Source of the DNA: Desulfitobacterium dichloroeliminans LMG P-21439
GTDB taxonomy: Bacteria; Bacillota; Desulfitobacteriia; Desulfitobacteriales; Desulfitobacteriaceae
Assembly (NCBI RefSeq): GCF_000243135.2
Contig: NC_019903.1
Location: 2,518,001 to 2,582,000, forward strand
Length of the DNA: 64,000 bases
Reading direction: 5' to 3'
Positions 17,963 to 27,885 of this stretch are shown here, one piece after another. The first letter of the stretch is position 1, and each line of letters opens with the position of its first letter. The notes under the pieces are model-generated. The model saw only the letters and a list, made by a program, of their open reading frames with translations. It was not told the origin of the DNA and searched no databases. A program made the position numbers and the translations under genes.

Positions 17963-19807
17963 CTATTGATTTATATCATTGACCTCTATCCCTGCAAGGC
18001 GGATTAGATATAAAGCATTGCGAGTGGTGGATATTCCCTCTCGAAGTTTATAGTCAAAGAATATCTCATTATCCTGATAATGTTCACGAAAGTGGTAATT
18101 TATGATTTTACTGTTACTTTTCTTCTCAAGGTCACCCAGTTCTAAATCGTGGGTGGAAACAAGTCCCATAGCCCCATCTTTTTGCAATTGTTGAATCAGA
18201 GCAATGGCCCCCTGATGGCGGTCGTGGGAGTTGGTCCCTTTAAAAATCTCATCCAGCAAAAAGAATACGGATCTCTCCGTTTTCGCAGCTTCCACAATTT
18301 CCTTGATTCTTAGAATTTCGGCATAGAAAGATGATATACTTTGCTCCAAATTATCGCTAACACGCATACAAGTCCAAAGATGAAAAATAGAGCAGCGGAA
18401 GTGCTCTGCACAGACAGGAGCACCTGTATAGGCTAGAAGTAGGTTCGTGCCAACAGTGCGCAGGAAGGTACTTTTGCCTGACATGTTGGATCCTGTAATC
18501 AAGGCAATTCCTGAGGGCTCCTGAAGGGTAAAGTCGTTGGCTACCCGCTTTACGGTAAGTAAAGGATGTCCTAACTTACGGGCAGACAACCCCTGCCAAG
18601 CAACGTTCCCCGCCTTTTCATTGCTGTTCTCCACAATGTCGGGCATGACCCATTGAGGATTTTCGAAGGAAATAGTAGCAAGACTTGCTAATGCTTCCAT
18701 CTCCGCGATAACCTCCAACCAAGTTTTCAGTAATCTGCCTGACCCACTTTTCCATTCTTCAAGGGCAATCAAACAATGATAGTCCCAAAGGGTAAGGATA
18801 TTAATGGCTATAAACATAGCATTATCGCGATTAGAGATGCGCTCGACAAGCTTAGATAACTTCTGAATTTGGCACTGTGCAGAATGTCCTTCTTTATCAC
18901 GCAAAAGACTCTGTAGTCTATTAAGCTCATCCGAATGAAATTTCTTCTTTTCCAGCAGCTTTAACATTTCGGAGTAGGTTTTCAAACTTGCTTCGTGCTT
19001 ATAAACCATCGATAGCACTTTGGAACGATCCTTGCCATAAAGTTGGAGCAGGAGGATTTGTGTGCCAATCAGCAAAGCCACCATTTGCCAAGGAATCCGT
19101 CCTCCATAAAGATAAAAAGCGGTCGCCACGCAGGTGATCGTCGGCAGTACGGTCACCCCTAGCTTAAGCATAGGCTGCAAATAAGCCTCTTCTCTTTCCT
19201 CTGCCCACTGGATAAACGGTTCGGTAGCCTGGAATTGATCGGCTACAACCGCTCCTTCTGCTTCGAAACGTTGACGCCATCCTAAAGCTTCCCCTAATTC
19301 AGTGATTGCTGCTTGACGCTTGGCAATTTCCCCGTGACTATGCTGAGAGTTTTTTAGTGTACTGCTCAGCGCCTTTCTGCCCAAAGGAGAGCAAGCTGAA
19401 TTAATCCATTGAAAAATAGAAGCCTGGCCAAAAAGATCAAGATCCGAAGCATAGGGATGCATGTCATCCTTGAATTCTGCTCCTACATCTTTGAAATTCA
19501 CCCACTCACCCGCGAGGCGTTCTAGACCCTTTTGATTAAGATTTGCAAGAATCTCTGCATGTCGTAATTGGGCACGAACCTGGCGATGTTGGGATGCAAG
19601 ATATAGGAAAAAACCAAAAGTAAGAACCCCCATTAGGATTCCCAAGACACTACTTACTGTAAGATAGAGAAAAACAGCAAGAGCAAAGCCCACCACGAAT
19701 GAGAATAACCGGTAATTGCTTAACTGATTGGCTGCTCGTTTTTGTTTGGTACTTAAGTTTTCATAAGCTTGTTTTCTATTCGAATATATTCTTTCCGGAA
19801 CGCTCAC
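17963..19807 (-). CDS. Membrane-anchored MutS-like ATPase
   Basis: 614 aa. Hydrophobic helices occur near residues 34-68 (FVVGFALAVFLYLTVSSV, ILMGVLTFGFFLYLAS) and near 215-250. The C-terminal MutS-V ATPase domain has Walker A TGSNMSGKSTFLRT (~435), Walker B FFLLDEIFKGTN (~520) and STHDLEL. No MutS1 mismatch-recognition domain or MutS2 Smr domain is visible. Such 'MutS-like' proteins with transmembrane segments are widespread but uncharacterised; a mismatch-repair role should not be assumed. Confidence 0.85.
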   Translation of the reverse strand: MSVPERIYSNRKQAYENLSTKQKRAANQLSNYRLFSFVVGFALAVFLYLTVSSVLGILMGVLTFGFFLYLASQHRQVRAQLRHAEILANLNQKGLERLAGEWVNFKDVGAEFKDDMHPYASDLDLFGQASIFQWINSACSPLGRKALSSTLKNSQHSHGEIAKRQAAITELGEALGWRQRFEAEGAVVADQFQATEPFIQWAEEREEAYLQPMLKLGVTVLPTITCVATAFYLYGGRIPWQMVALLIGTQILLLQLYGKDRSKVLSMVYKHEASLKTYSEMLKLLEKKKFHSDELNRLQSLLRDKEGHSAQCQIQKLSKLVERISNRDNAMFIAINILTLWDYHCLIALEEWKSGSGRLLKTWLEVIAEMEALASLATISFENPQWVMPDIVENSNEKAGNVAWQGLSARKLGHPLLTVKRVANDFTLQEPSGIALITGSNMSGKSTFLRTVGTNLLLAYTGAPVCAEHFRCSIFHLWTCMRVSDNLEQSISSFYAEILRIKEIVEAAKTERSVFFLLDEIFKGTNSHDRHQGAIALIQQLQKDGAMGLVSTHDLELGDLEKKSNSKIINYHFREHYQDNEIFFDYKLREGISTTRNALYLIRLAGIEVNDINQ

Positions 19808-19856
19808 AGTATACCTCCTGCAGGTTAATGGTGTAATTATACCATAATTTAGAAAG

Positions 19857-19890
19857 AAAAGATCATCCCTTCTATTCGGGATGATCTTTT
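19857..19890 (-). terminator. Bidirectional-looking terminator
   Basis: AAAAGATCATCCC pairs with GGGATGATCTTTT around a 7-nt loop, with a T-rich run on the minus strand after it. It follows the VOC-domain fragment. Confidence 0.8.
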
Positions 19891-19894
19891 GCTT

Positions 19895-20033
19895 TTACTT
19901 CTTGCAATGAAGCTGCCAATGTACTCCGAACTTATCTGTAAACTTCGCATACAAGGGACTGAAAAAGGTTTTCTGCAGATCCATTTCCACAGTTCCCCCC
20001 TGTGATAAGGCAGCAAGGGTATTGCGAGTCTCT
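19895..20033 (-). pseudogene. C-terminal fragment of a PhnB/VOC-family gene
   Basis: The minus-strand translation ending at 19895 gives about 45 residues (TLAALSQGGTVEMDLQKTFF, then YAKFTDKFGVHWQLHCKK). They match the C-terminal end of glyoxalase/VOC proteins of the PhnB type, whose usual pattern is GG.V.M.L....W....G...D.FG..W. No start or N-terminal half exists: the fragment begins right after the stop of the anti-sigma gene. It retains a terminator. It is most likely a deletion remnant, possibly formed with the insertion of the sigma/anti-sigma pair. Confidence 0.75.
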
Positions 20034-20037
20034 TATT

Positions 20038-21351
20038 TTAATCGAGAGGTATATTGATTACTTCATTATAGGTCGACCTGTAGGTCATGGATTTTACATC
20101 CAATTCAAGTCCCTCTCCCATTCCTAGGAAGCGTAAAGTCCTCTGATGCTTGATGATTCCATCTGAGCTTTTATCGTATTGATCATCGATGGTTTCTTCT
20201 AGCGCAATCTGCTTACCATCAGCTACGAGATAAACCTTGGTTAAAATTACGCTTTCTTCACTGGTAAGGGTGATTAGCGTCTCCTCCTCCCTTACTACGA
20301 TTTCATTAATCTCTACATTCTGCCCTAAAACATCTAGGGTTTGATTTTCTTTGCCAGTTTGAAGCTTAAACCTTTGATTTACATCATGATCTGCTCCAAA
20401 ACTTACTAGTTCAAGCTTTAAGTCGTTCAAAGGGGCGGGTAGCGCATTAAAATCTCTATGGAAGGTAATTCCTTTCAGATCAGTGCTCATTCCACCACCC
20501 TGTCTTTCTACTTCGATACTGTTAGCAATTAACCTGAAGGATAAATCTCGCGGTCTAAATCGCTCCCCACTTACCGTATCCAGAGCTAAACCGATTATGC
20601 CTTGAGCCGATCCTCTAATGACCGTCTGGGTAGGCGAAGCCAGGATGGACTCAACCGTAATATTAGTTTCATCCACTTTTATCACCTGATTTAGCTCTTT
20701 CTTTAGGGTGTGTCCCATGGCCGTATTTCTATCCAGGACAAAAGAAATTTCAGCAGGAGTACTTATCACTTGGTTATCGAGGGCAAAATTGAGAGTTAGC
20801 TTTCTGGCTAAAGGAGGCGGGGGTTCAAAGCTGGCAATATATTTTATCTCTGACTCTTCGTCATTGATCAAGCCTTGGGAACCATTAAAGCGACTTTCTC
20901 CTAAGAAGCCTTTCAAGGACACAAACGGTGATAGTGCATCGTCTACGTCCCCGTCAGGATCCTTTACCGTGTAGAAAAGGAGAAGTTGGTTTTCATCCAG
21001 CATCACATAATCGACCGTTAAGGACACTCCATTGGCAAAGGTGTTACTTTTACCAATCAGCTGACCTTTACCCAGATTATTGAGCTCTCTTAGAGTTCCA
21101 TCCATCACTTGGTCATAGCCAAAAAGCTGCTTACCATAGGAAGCAATAGCATCATAATTAAAGCTAACGAGAAGGACGAAGACAAGAGCCACAGCGATCT
21201 TGAGTTGCCGAGTATACCGTTGGTAGAAAGGCATTGGCTTCTGCTCCGCTTCTTCCAGGGCATTTCGCAGCCTTATTTCCAGCTCATCGGGCACTTGGAT
21301 ACGATCCATTTGAGCCTTACTAGTTTCGAACAGATCTTCAATAGTCTTCAT
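20038..21351 (-). CDS. DUF4179-type anti-sigma factor
   Basis: 437 aa: a cytosolic N-terminal ~45 residues (EDLFETSKAQMDRIQVPDELEIRLRNALEEA), one membrane helix near 50-70 (IAVALVFVLLVSFNYDAIA) and a ~360-residue extracytoplasmic part typical of DUF4179 proteins. Its start overlaps the stop of the ECF sigma gene by 4 nt, so it is the likely cognate membrane-bound anti-sigma factor. The signal sensed is unknown. Confidence 0.85.
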   Translation of the reverse strand: MKTIEDLFETSKAQMDRIQVPDELEIRLRNALEEAEQKPMPFYQRYTRQLKIAVALVFVLLVSFNYDAIASYGKQLFGYDQVMDGTLRELNNLGKGQLIGKSNTFANGVSLTVDYVMLDENQLLLFYTVKDPDGDVDDALSPFVSLKGFLGESRFNGSQGLINDEESEIKYIASFEPPPPLARKLTLNFALDNQVISTPAEISFVLDRNTAMGHTLKKELNQVIKVDETNITVESILASPTQTVIRGSAQGIIGLALDTVSGERFRPRDLSFRLIANSIEVERQGGGMSTDLKGITFHRDFNALPAPLNDLKLELVSFGADHDVNQRFKLQTGKENQTLDVLGQNVEINEIVVREEETLITLTSEESVILTKVYLVADGKQIALEETIDDQYDKSSDGIIKHQRTLRFLGMGEGLELDVKSMTYRSTYNEVINIPLD

Positions 21352-21872
21352 CCCTGCTCCACCTCCATCCTGTGCTTAAGCTTTTGTAGTCCAGTGTGTA
21401 TTCGTGATTTTACAGTACCCAGAGGAATTTTCAACAGGTTAGCGATGGTTTCATAATCCATATCCAGAATAAACCGCAGTCTTAGTGCCTCTTGATACTT
21501 CGGATTTAACTCCGCAATATGGGCTTCAAAAGCCATCCTCTCTTCATGTTCACTAATCGGCTCCTCATAGGATTCTTCAGGAAGCTCCTGGAGCAAGATG
21601 ACTTTATTCCTTTTACGCAAGTTCTGCTTACAGCAATTGACTAAAATTATTTTACTCCAGCTAAAGAAAGCTTCTGCATCTTTTAATCCCTTAATATTTT
21701 CAAACACCTTAAGGGTCATATCTTCCATGGCGTCTAAAGCGTCTTCCTGGTCCTTCATGTAGATATAGGCTAGGCGATAAAAGTCTTGTCTCTGACTCAT
21801 GATCAGTTCGATTAAGGCTTCCTTATCTCCCAGCTTAGCCTGTTTCACTCGGTTTAGGATATCTTGCTCCAC
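21348..21872 (-). CDS. ECF-type RNA polymerase sigma factor
   Basis: 174 aa with sigma region 2 (YRLAYIYMKDQEDALDAMEDMTLKVFENI, residues ~32-60, the -10 recognition helix) and region 4 (NPKYQEALRLRFILDMDYETIANLLKIPLGTVKSRIHTGLQKL, ~120-165). It lacks regions 1 and 3, as group 4 sigmas do. It is coupled to a DUF4179 anti-sigma and probably responds to envelope stress. Confidence 0.92.
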   Translation of the reverse strand: MEQDILNRVKQAKLGDKEALIELIMSQRQDFYRLAYIYMKDQEDALDAMEDMTLKVFENIKGLKDAEAFFSWSKIILVNCCKQNLRKRNKVILLQELPEESYEEPISEHEERMAFEAHIAELNPKYQEALRLRFILDMDYETIANLLKIPLGTVKSRIHTGLQKLKHRMEVEQG

Positions 21873-21897
21873 TCTGCCACCACGCTTTCTATAGATA

Positions 21898-21924
21898 AGA
21901 GTATTTAGCCCCTAAAAAAGTTCA
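21898..21924 (-). promoter_or_regulatory. Possible autoregulatory ECF promoter
   Basis: On the minus strand TGAAC followed by a T run lies at 21914-21924, and ATACTC about 16 nt downstream could be the -10. TGAAC-type -35 boxes are usual for ECF sigma autoregulation. The -10 is weakly defined. Confidence 0.35.
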
Positions 21925-22003
21925 TTTTTAAAGATGAAAGATAGAAAACAACCATTCCCATAGATTTGGGGTATGGTTGTCTACTTCACTGCTCTATCTC
22001 TTC

Positions 22004-22264
22004 TCAGTCTTCTACAAACTCTAGGATATCACCCGGTTGGCAATTCAGCGTACTACAAATAGCTTCAAGTGTTGAGAAACGAATCGCCTTTACTTTTCCC
22101 GTCTTCAGGTTTGAAAGATTAACATTAGAAATACCAATACTTTCTGCCAACTCATTAAGCTTCATTTTTCTATCGGCTAGGACTCGATCCAATCTAACTA
22201 CAATGGCCAAGCGTAACACATCCCTATAGCGTTGTGTCGAATTCTTCTTGAAGGTAAACTCCAT
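22004..22264 (-). CDS. YozG-like HTH (Cro/C1) regulator
   Basis: 86 aa in the longest frame. The conserved core VVRLDRVLADRKMKLNELAESIG is followed by ISNVNLSNLKTGKVKAIRFSTLEAICSTLNCQPGDILEF. This is the small Cro/C1-type regulator family that regularly accompanies DUF2975 membrane proteins. The frame overlaps the upstream gene by 41 nt; a GTG start at 22219, five nt after that gene's stop, would give about 71 aa and is closer to family length. No strong ribosome binding site decides it. Confidence 0.85.
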   Translation of the reverse strand: MEFTFKKNSTQRYRDVLRLAIVVRLDRVLADRKMKLNELAESIGISNVNLSNLKTGKVKAIRFSTLEAICSTLNCQPGDILEFVED

Positions 22265-22841
22265 ATCTGAATATATCTGAGATCAAGAGAACAATCACTC
22301 CGATAATTATTCCTTCGAAATGAACACTAGATAAATCAAAAGCAAAAATCTTAGTTGCAAATATAGCACATAAAAGAGTGGCGATCAGTTTGGAAGTGGC
22401 TGAGTAAATAATTATGGAATAAGCCAGTCTATTCAAGCACTTGGAATTCTTCACATTAAAGGGGGTCTCATCCGAATAAGCTGATTTTGAAATAGTAATT
22501 AATTGTTTAATTCCGTAGAGGATTAAAGCAAAGCTAACAAAGAAAGAACCCATGTACGCAAGCATAGCATATTTCGCACTAAACCTACTACTATCAATAG
22601 CTTGAATAATCTTATATGGAATAGTTGTAAAGAACTGAGCTCCGTCACCGAATGTAAAACTGATTGTCCATTCAATATTGTCTTTAACTGCTGTAAATCG
22701 ATCAGGTGAAGTAAATGCAAAAAATACGAACGCGATTAAAGCTGCAATATAAATGATCACTCCAATGATTAGGGCTCCTGAAACAAGCATATGAATCAGC
22801 CCAGCTCTATTCTTAACCCTTAACAAATCATTCTGTACCAC
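22224..22841 (-). CDS. DUF2975 membrane protein
   Basis: 205 aa with four membrane helices: ~15-42, ~88-112, ~140-165 and ~172-195 (SVHFEGIIIGVIVLLISDIFRYG). It matches the DUF2975 family, which pairs with a YozG-like HTH protein encoded directly downstream, as here. The start is a GTG with GGAGGGG 6 nt upstream. Its role is unknown; the pairing suggests the membrane protein may modulate the regulator. Confidence 0.85.
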   Translation of the reverse strand: MVQNDLLRVKNRAGLIHMLVSGALIIGVIIYIAALIAFVFFAFTSPDRFTAVKDNIEWTISFTFGDGAQFFTTIPYKIIQAIDSSRFSAKYAMLAYMGSFFVSFALILYGIKQLITISKSAYSDETPFNVKNSKCLNRLAYSIIIYSATSKLIATLLCAIFATKIFAFDLSSVHFEGIIIGVIVLLISDIFRYGVYLQEEFDTTL

Positions 22842-22862
22842 TATATCCCCTCCATTATCTAC

Positions 22863-22891
22863 AGTATGCGGAGATGATATTCGTTTGTCAA
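22863..22891 (-). promoter_or_regulatory. Promoter of the DUF2975/HTH pair
   Basis: TTGACA (22886-22891) and CATACT (22863-22868) on the minus strand with a 17-nt spacer, giving a leader of about 15 nt before the ribosome binding site. Confidence 0.65.
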
Positions 22892-22946
22892 TATATAATT
22901 AACGATAAACATTAACTTCCATGTAAATGCTATTCAAAGACGCAAA

Positions 22947-22979
22947 AAGCCTGGTCGATATCATAGTATCCCCAGGCTT
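22947..22979 (-). terminator. Terminator at the end of the recJ-hemZ run
   Basis: AAGCCTGG pairs with CCAGGCTT around a 17-nt AT-rich loop, followed on the minus strand by TTTTTGCG, about 55 nt after the hemZ stop. Confidence 0.75.
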
Positions 22980-23033
22980 CATCCCTATAGACTCAACATA
23001 TAGGCATCTTACCACATACAGCCTGATCTCTGA

Positions 23034-24587
23034 CTAATAACCCTTGCTTATGTGCTTCAAGTTTTCCGCTCTTTTCCTTTGTATCTCTCCCCATCGCTTC
23101 AGGTAAACCTGCCAATCGGATGGATGATGAAAGTTGATTAGGGAAAAATCCACAGGATTTACGATCTTACTGGAAGCGCCTGCTCCCATACCAATGACAT
23201 TTTGCTGTTCTTCCATGATTCCGATATTATAGCGGCATTCCAGTCCAGGTTTTGCAAGACCGATATTCTCCAAATTTCCGGCGATATGCTTTTGGCGATA
23301 AAGATAGTAGGGCTGCATTCCCATGGAACGGGCGCTGGTCATGACGACTTCCTGCATAACTTCCAGTTCGCTTCCCAAATTTTGCGGCAAACCTTGTTCA
23401 TGCTCCTTGGAACCCCGTTTAATGGCTAAAGCATGAACTGTTAGATTATCGGGATCTAATATCTTAATCTGCTCAAGAGTCTCTTGTATATCCTTTACCC
23501 CTTCCCCGGGCAGCCCCATAATTAAGTCCATGTTTATAACCCAGTCCGGAATCTTCCTAGCAAGCCTATATACCCTAAGGATATCCTCAACAGTATGGGC
23601 CCGACCAATGCGTTGTAGAGTCCTATTATGCATGGTCTGAGGATTAATGCTGAGCCGGTTGACACCGCTCTCACGGAGAGCCAAAAGCTTCTCCTGAGAG
23701 AGGGTATCTGGTCGACCTGCTTCCACAGTCAATTCTACTTCTATTTTTGCAGGGATAGTATTCATTATTAAAGCTATGAGTTGACTTATCTCTGAAGTGG
23801 TAAGGACCGTCGGCGTGCCTCCACCAAGGTATATAGAATCAGCCACAAGCCCAGTAGCTCCCATCCATTCTCCAGCGGTGCGGATTTCCTCCCCTAATCC
23901 CACTAAATACTGCTCTAACGGCTCCCTTCCTCGCTTTAATGAATAAGCCGGAAAAGAGCAATAAGAGCAGCGTGTCGGGCAAAAAGGTATGCCTACATAA
24001 ATCGCTACATGGTTCGGATGGGACCTCATCATTTTAAGGTAGGGCTGCTGAATTGAGACGACTTCTTGAAGCAAGTGAGCTTTATCCTCACGAACCCCAT
24101 ACAATCGCTGTAAAGATTTTTCCCTTTCCTCAAGAGTATATCCAGCATCATTCAAACGATGGAGAATCTTGCTGGGCCGAATACCGGTCAGAATCCCCCA
24201 AGGCGGGGTATGGCCTGCTATCTGAGGAAGGAGAGCTAAGATCCCTCTTTTTAACAAGAGCTTCCGTAGACTTTCCTTTCCTGCATAAGGGTGGGCTAAA
24301 ATAGCTTGCACATCATCCACATCTAACACCACGATGGCTCCCCTAAAATATCCTTCGATTCGCCAAGGGGTCTCGGGATAATGAATATCTATATGAAGTA
24401 TCTCGATCTCAGGCAGTGCAAAGTCAGTATCACCTTGATTGACATCTATTGAGTTGCGTTCTTCAATAAGAGCTGTGCCTTCCTCTTCAAGTCTCACCAG
24501 AGCTTCTGGGAAAAAAGCTCGGCATAAGGAAAGACCCGCTGCCAATTCGGAGCGGGATAAGGTGTTGCTTTTTAAAATGATGTTCAT
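23034..24587 (-). CDS. hemZ: HemZ-type coproporphyrinogen dehydrogenase-like radical SAM protein
   Basis: 517 aa. Residues ~1-160 form a family-specific N-terminal domain (ILTGIRPSKILHRL). The radical SAM core begins near 200 with CPTRCSYCSFPAY (C-x3-C-x2-C for the [4Fe-4S] cluster), then YLGGGTPT and VEAGRPDT. The tyrosine-rich YYLYRQK.. and GMGAGASSK segments follow. HemZ is an oxygen-independent coproporphyrinogen oxidase homologue; several members lack proven activity. It overlaps the MBL gene by 4 nt. Confidence 0.92.
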   Translation of the reverse strand: MNIILKSNTLSRSELAAGLSLCRAFFPEALVRLEEEGTALIEERNSIDVNQGDTDFALPEIEILHIDIHYPETPWRIEGYFRGAIVVLDVDDVQAILAHPYAGKESLRKLLLKRGILALLPQIAGHTPPWGILTGIRPSKILHRLNDAGYTLEEREKSLQRLYGVREDKAHLLQEVVSIQQPYLKMMRSHPNHVAIYVGIPFCPTRCSYCSFPAYSLKRGREPLEQYLVGLGEEIRTAGEWMGATGLVADSIYLGGGTPTVLTTSEISQLIALIMNTIPAKIEVELTVEAGRPDTLSQEKLLALRESGVNRLSINPQTMHNRTLQRIGRAHTVEDILRVYRLARKIPDWVINMDLIMGLPGEGVKDIQETLEQIKILDPDNLTVHALAIKRGSKEHEQGLPQNLGSELEVMQEVVMTSARSMGMQPYYLYRQKHIAGNLENIGLAKPGLECRYNIGIMEEQQNVIGMGAGASSKIVNPVDFSLINFHHPSDWQVYLKRWGEIQRKRAENLKHISKGY

Positions 24588-25201
24588 TGCAAAAACGGGT
24601 TAGCCCGCTTCTCCCTCCCAATCGTAGTCTCTGGCCCATGGCCTGGATACACCATGGTATCATCAGGTAAAATGAGCAGCTTCTTCATAATAGAGTTAAT
24701 TAATTCTTCCATGGATCCACCTGGAAAGTCAGCCCGACCAACGGAGCCATCAAAAAGGGTATCTCCACTAATCAAGCCCTCGGCAGTCAAAAAGCATACG
24801 CCGCCAAGGGAATGGCCCGGTGTGGCAATGACAGTGAGTCTCAGATTGCCAACTTGGAGCACTTGACCCTCTTCAAGAAAGAAATCTGCTGGCTTAAATT
24901 CGTAGGATTTACCCAACATACGAGACAAGTTGTGTGCTCCACTGGTCAGCATGATGGCATCTTCTTTATGAATCCCTACTTTTGCTTGATAATGCTCACG
25001 CAAGTCGTCTACAGCCCCGATGTGGTCAAAATGACCATGGGTTAACAAGATGTATTCTACCTGAACGCCTTCTTCGGCAATCCATTTCTTAAGGCCGGCA
25101 CTGTTTGCGCCCGGGTCAATGATGGCTGCCTTTTTGGTCTCTGGGCAGCTGACTAAATAACAGTTCGCTCCCAGTGAACCTACGGCACGACATTCTATCA
25201 T
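24584..25201 (-). CDS. Metallo-beta-lactamase-fold hydrolase (glyoxalase II-like)
   Basis: 205 aa with THGHFDHIGAV (H-x-H-x-D-H metal motif) near residue 55, TPGHSLGGVC with the next His, SGDTLFDGSVGRAD with the bridging Asp, and YPGHGPETTIG with the last His. This is the YcbL/glyoxalase II-like branch; substrates are probably thioesters. The start at 25201 with a G-rich ribosome binding site is preferred over the frame to 25231, which overlaps dtd. It lies between dtd and hemZ in one operon. Confidence 0.9.
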   Translation of the reverse strand: MIECRAVGSLGANCYLVSCPETKKAAIIDPGANSAGLKKWIAEEGVQVEYILLTHGHFDHIGAVDDLREHYQAKVGIHKEDAIMLTSGAHNLSRMLGKSYEFKPADFFLEEGQVLQVGNLRLTVIATPGHSLGGVCFLTAEGLISGDTLFDGSVGRADFPGGSMEELINSIMKKLLILPDDTMVYPGHGPETTIGREKRANPFLQ

Positions 25202-25214
25202 TAGCAATCCCCCC

Positions 25215-25664
25215 CTAAAAATTCTTCTCACTATCTAAAAGCATCGTTACCGGTCCATCGTTGACCAGCTCTACCTTCATCTCTGCCTGAAAAACTCCCG
25301 TTTCCACATGGATTCCGTACCCCCGTATTTTTTCAACGGCCTGCTCAAATAAAATTTTAGCTTCCTCAGGAGGTGCTGCGCTTGAAAAGCTTGGACGCCT
25401 ACCCTTGCGGCAATCGCCATAGAGTGTGAATTGGGAAACCATGAGGACTTCTCCGCCCACATCCAGTATTGAGCGATTCATTTTTCCATCCTCATCCTCG
25501 AAAATCCTCAGCCCGACGATCTTATCGACTAACCAATCCAAATCAGACACCCCATCCCTTTGACCCACACCGAAGAAAATCAGCAATCCGGCCCTAATCT
25601 TACCTACAACTTCTCCTTCTACAGATACGGAGGCTTGGGTCACTCTCTGAACTACACTACGCAA
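25215..25664 (-). CDS. dtd: D-aminoacyl-tRNA deacylase
   Basis: 149 aa, full DTD length. Signature [17 protein letters not shown] is near residues 77-95 and the cross-subunit Gly-cisPro motif [10 protein letters not shown] is near 135-145. It removes D-amino acids (and Gly) from tRNA. It starts 2 nt after the rel stop, in the common Firmicute order rel-dtd. Confidence 0.95.
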   Translation of the reverse strand: MRSVVQRVTQASVSVEGEVVGKIRAGLLIFFGVGQRDGVSDLDWLVDKIVGLRIFEDEDGKMNRSILDVGGEVLMVSQFTLYGDCRKGRRPSFSSAAPPEEAKILFEQAVEKIRGYGIHVETGVFQAEMKVELVNDGPVTMLLDSEKNF

Positions 25665-25665
25665 A

Positions 25666-27879
25666 TTAACGTCCCCCTAAATGTACCCGTTCCACAGAAC
25701 TAATATCTTTAATTCGTCGAATCTTCTGGATGACATTATACAAATGCCCCAGGTTTCGGATCTCGATACTCAGTTGGATATGGGTAATTTTATCTTTGCC
25801 GACACGGGCATTAATAGCTAAAATACTGGTTCGCGTCTCTAAAACCGCATTCATCACATCCGTCACTAGCCGTGGTCGATCCAAGGCGAAGATCTCCAAA
25901 TCTACTGGGTAGATTGACTCTACTTCCGTATCCCAAATCACTTCGACCATCCTAGCTTGTTCCTCAGGAGAATGAGATTTGATATTGTCACATTCTCGTC
26001 TATGAATGGAGACGCCTCTACCCCGAGTGATATAACCTACGATATCGTCCCCAGGCAAAGGGTTACAACAACGAGAAAAACGGATCAAAATATTGTCGAC
26101 CCCTTTTACTCTTACTCCCTGACTAGCCTTACCGTAGCTACTGGAATCCCGGGCAGATTTTCCATCTCCCTGTTGCAGAGCTTCTAACTGAATCCTTTCC
26201 CGTTCTTCCTTTGTAAAATCCTCCCGCAGGCGCATGAGGACTTTATTAATCGTAATTGCGCCATCTCCCATGGCAGCGTAGAGATCATCTAAATTCGTGA
26301 TATTATAGGATTTGGCAATCTTGAGAAGTACTTCTGGGAGGAGCACCTGAGTGGGATCTAATCCAAGCTTGCGTACTTCGCGCTCAATCCCCTCGCGCCC
26401 ACGCACAACATTCTCTTCCCGTTTTTCTTTCTTAAACCAGCCACGAATCCGGTTCTTAGCTTGGGAGGTCTTGACAAAGGACAGCCAATCCCTACTTGGT
26501 CCATTGCCCTGCTTTGAGGTAAGAATCTCAACAATATCTCCATTGGTTAACTTTGTCTCCAACGGGACAATACGACTGTTAATCTTAGCACCCACGCAGC
26601 GATGCCCCACATCCGTATGAACCCGATATGCAAAATCCACCGGGCATGATCCTGCCGGTAGCTCGACCACATCCCCTTTTGGGGTAAAGACAAAAACTGT
26701 ATCTGCAAAGAGATCGATCTTCAGGGACTCCATAAATTCGCCGGCATCCCGGGAATCATGCTGCCACTCGAGAAGCTGTCGTAGCCAAGAAAGCTTTTGT
26801 TCAAAATTTCCCCCTGCAGGTCTGCCTGCGCCCTCCTTGTATTTCCAGTGAGCAGCAATACCATATTCAGCAGTACGATGCATTTCCCAAGTTCTGATCT
26901 GAATTTCAAAGGGTTCTCCATGAGCCCCAACTAAGGTGGTATGGAGCGATTGATACATATTGGGTTTAGGCATAGCGATATAATCCTTAAACCGTCCCGG
27001 CAAAGGTTTCCACAAAGTATGAATAATTCCCAAGGCACCATAGCAATCATTGACAGAATCTACAATAACCCTAACGGCAGTTAAATCATAAATCTCACTT
27101 AACTCTTTATGTTGATTAATCATTTTGCGATAAATGCTATAAAAATGTTTCGGACGCCCCGATATATCCGCCCGAATTCCTACTTCCGATAAACGGCTAC
27201 GCAGCTGGGTAATGACCTCATTGATTTGAACTTCCCGTTCTGCTCGTTTCAAAGCGATTCCTTCGGATAAGTCATAGTACTCTTGGGGTTTCAGATAGCG
27301 AAAGGATAAATCCTCAAGCTCCCATTTGATCCGGAAAATCCCCAAGCGATTAGCGAGGGGAGCAAAGATTTCTATGGTCTCTTGAGCAATTTCTTTTTGC
27401 TTTTTCTCGGAATGGAATTTTAACGTACGCATATTGTGCAGGCGATCCGCTAATTTGATCAAGATGACCCGGATATCCTTAGCCATGGCTAAGAACATCT
27501 TACGCAGGTTCTCGACTTGCAGTTCCTCTTTGCTCTTGTACTCGATGCGTCCTAATTTTGTGACCCCATCCACCAACAAGGCCACTTGGGAGCCGAACTC
27601 CTTTTCGATATCTTCGACGGAGTATTTTGTGTCTTCCACCACATCATGGAGAAAAGCCGCTGCAATCGTTGCCTCGTCCATTTCTAGTTCCAATAAAATT
27701 TTGGCCACTTCCAGAGGATGCTGAATATATTCTTCTCCAGAATTACGAAGCTGCCCACGGTGCGCTTCTTCAGCAAAGGAATAAGCCTTCTCCACAAGCT
27801 TAATCCCTTCTGGAGATGCTTTATGCAATTTTTCCATGAGCTCGCCTATCGACATCACTCTGCCCCTCTCTTGTGCCAC
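25666..27879 (-). CDS. rel: Bifunctional (p)ppGpp synthetase/hydrolase Rel
   Basis: 737 aa. The HD hydrolase domain ([31 protein letters not shown] region, residues 50-150) retains the HD and ED residues. The synthetase domain has [13 protein letters not shown] and [12 protein letters not shown]; the RxKD form marks a hydrolysis-competent Rel. TGS (~395-455) and the C-terminal ACT domain (~660-735) follow. It makes and degrades the stringent-response alarmone. The start is GTG 27879 or ATG 27855; GAGAGGGG precedes the latter, so either is possible. Confidence 0.96.
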   Translation of the reverse strand: MAQERGRVMSIGELMEKLHKASPEGIKLVEKAYSFAEEAHRGQLRNSGEEYIQHPLEVAKILLELEMDEATIAAAFLHDVVEDTKYSVEDIEKEFGSQVALLVDGVTKLGRIEYKSKEELQVENLRKMFLAMAKDIRVILIKLADRLHNMRTLKFHSEKKQKEIAQETIEIFAPLANRLGIFRIKWELEDLSFRYLKPQEYYDLSEGIALKRAEREVQINEVITQLRSRLSEVGIRADISGRPKHFYSIYRKMINQHKELSEIYDLTAVRVIVDSVNDCYGALGIIHTLWKPLPGRFKDYIAMPKPNMYQSLHTTLVGAHGEPFEIQIRTWEMHRTAEYGIAAHWKYKEGAGRPAGGNFEQKLSWLRQLLEWQHDSRDAGEFMESLKIDLFADTVFVFTPKGDVVELPAGSCPVDFAYRVHTDVGHRCVGAKINSRIVPLETKLTNGDIVEILTSKQGNGPSRDWLSFVKTSQAKNRIRGWFKKEKREENVVRGREGIEREVRKLGLDPTQVLLPEVLLKIAKSYNITNLDDLYAAMGDGAITINKVLMRLREDFTKEERERIQLEALQQGDGKSARDSSSYGKASQGVRVKGVDNILIRFSRCCNPLPGDDIVGYITRGRGVSIHRRECDNIKSHSPEEQARMVEVIWDTEVESIYPVDLEIFALDRPRLVTDVMNAVLETRTSILAINARVGKDKITHIQLSIEIRNLGHLYNVIQKIRRIKDISSVERVHLGGR

Positions 27880-27885
27880 TTCTTC

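Noticed and set aside
21898-22003. Small gene between the ECF sigma gene and the HTH gene
   Set aside because: Only an AT-rich spacer with the possible ECF promoter; frames here are on the opposite strand of the HTH gene without ribosome binding sites.
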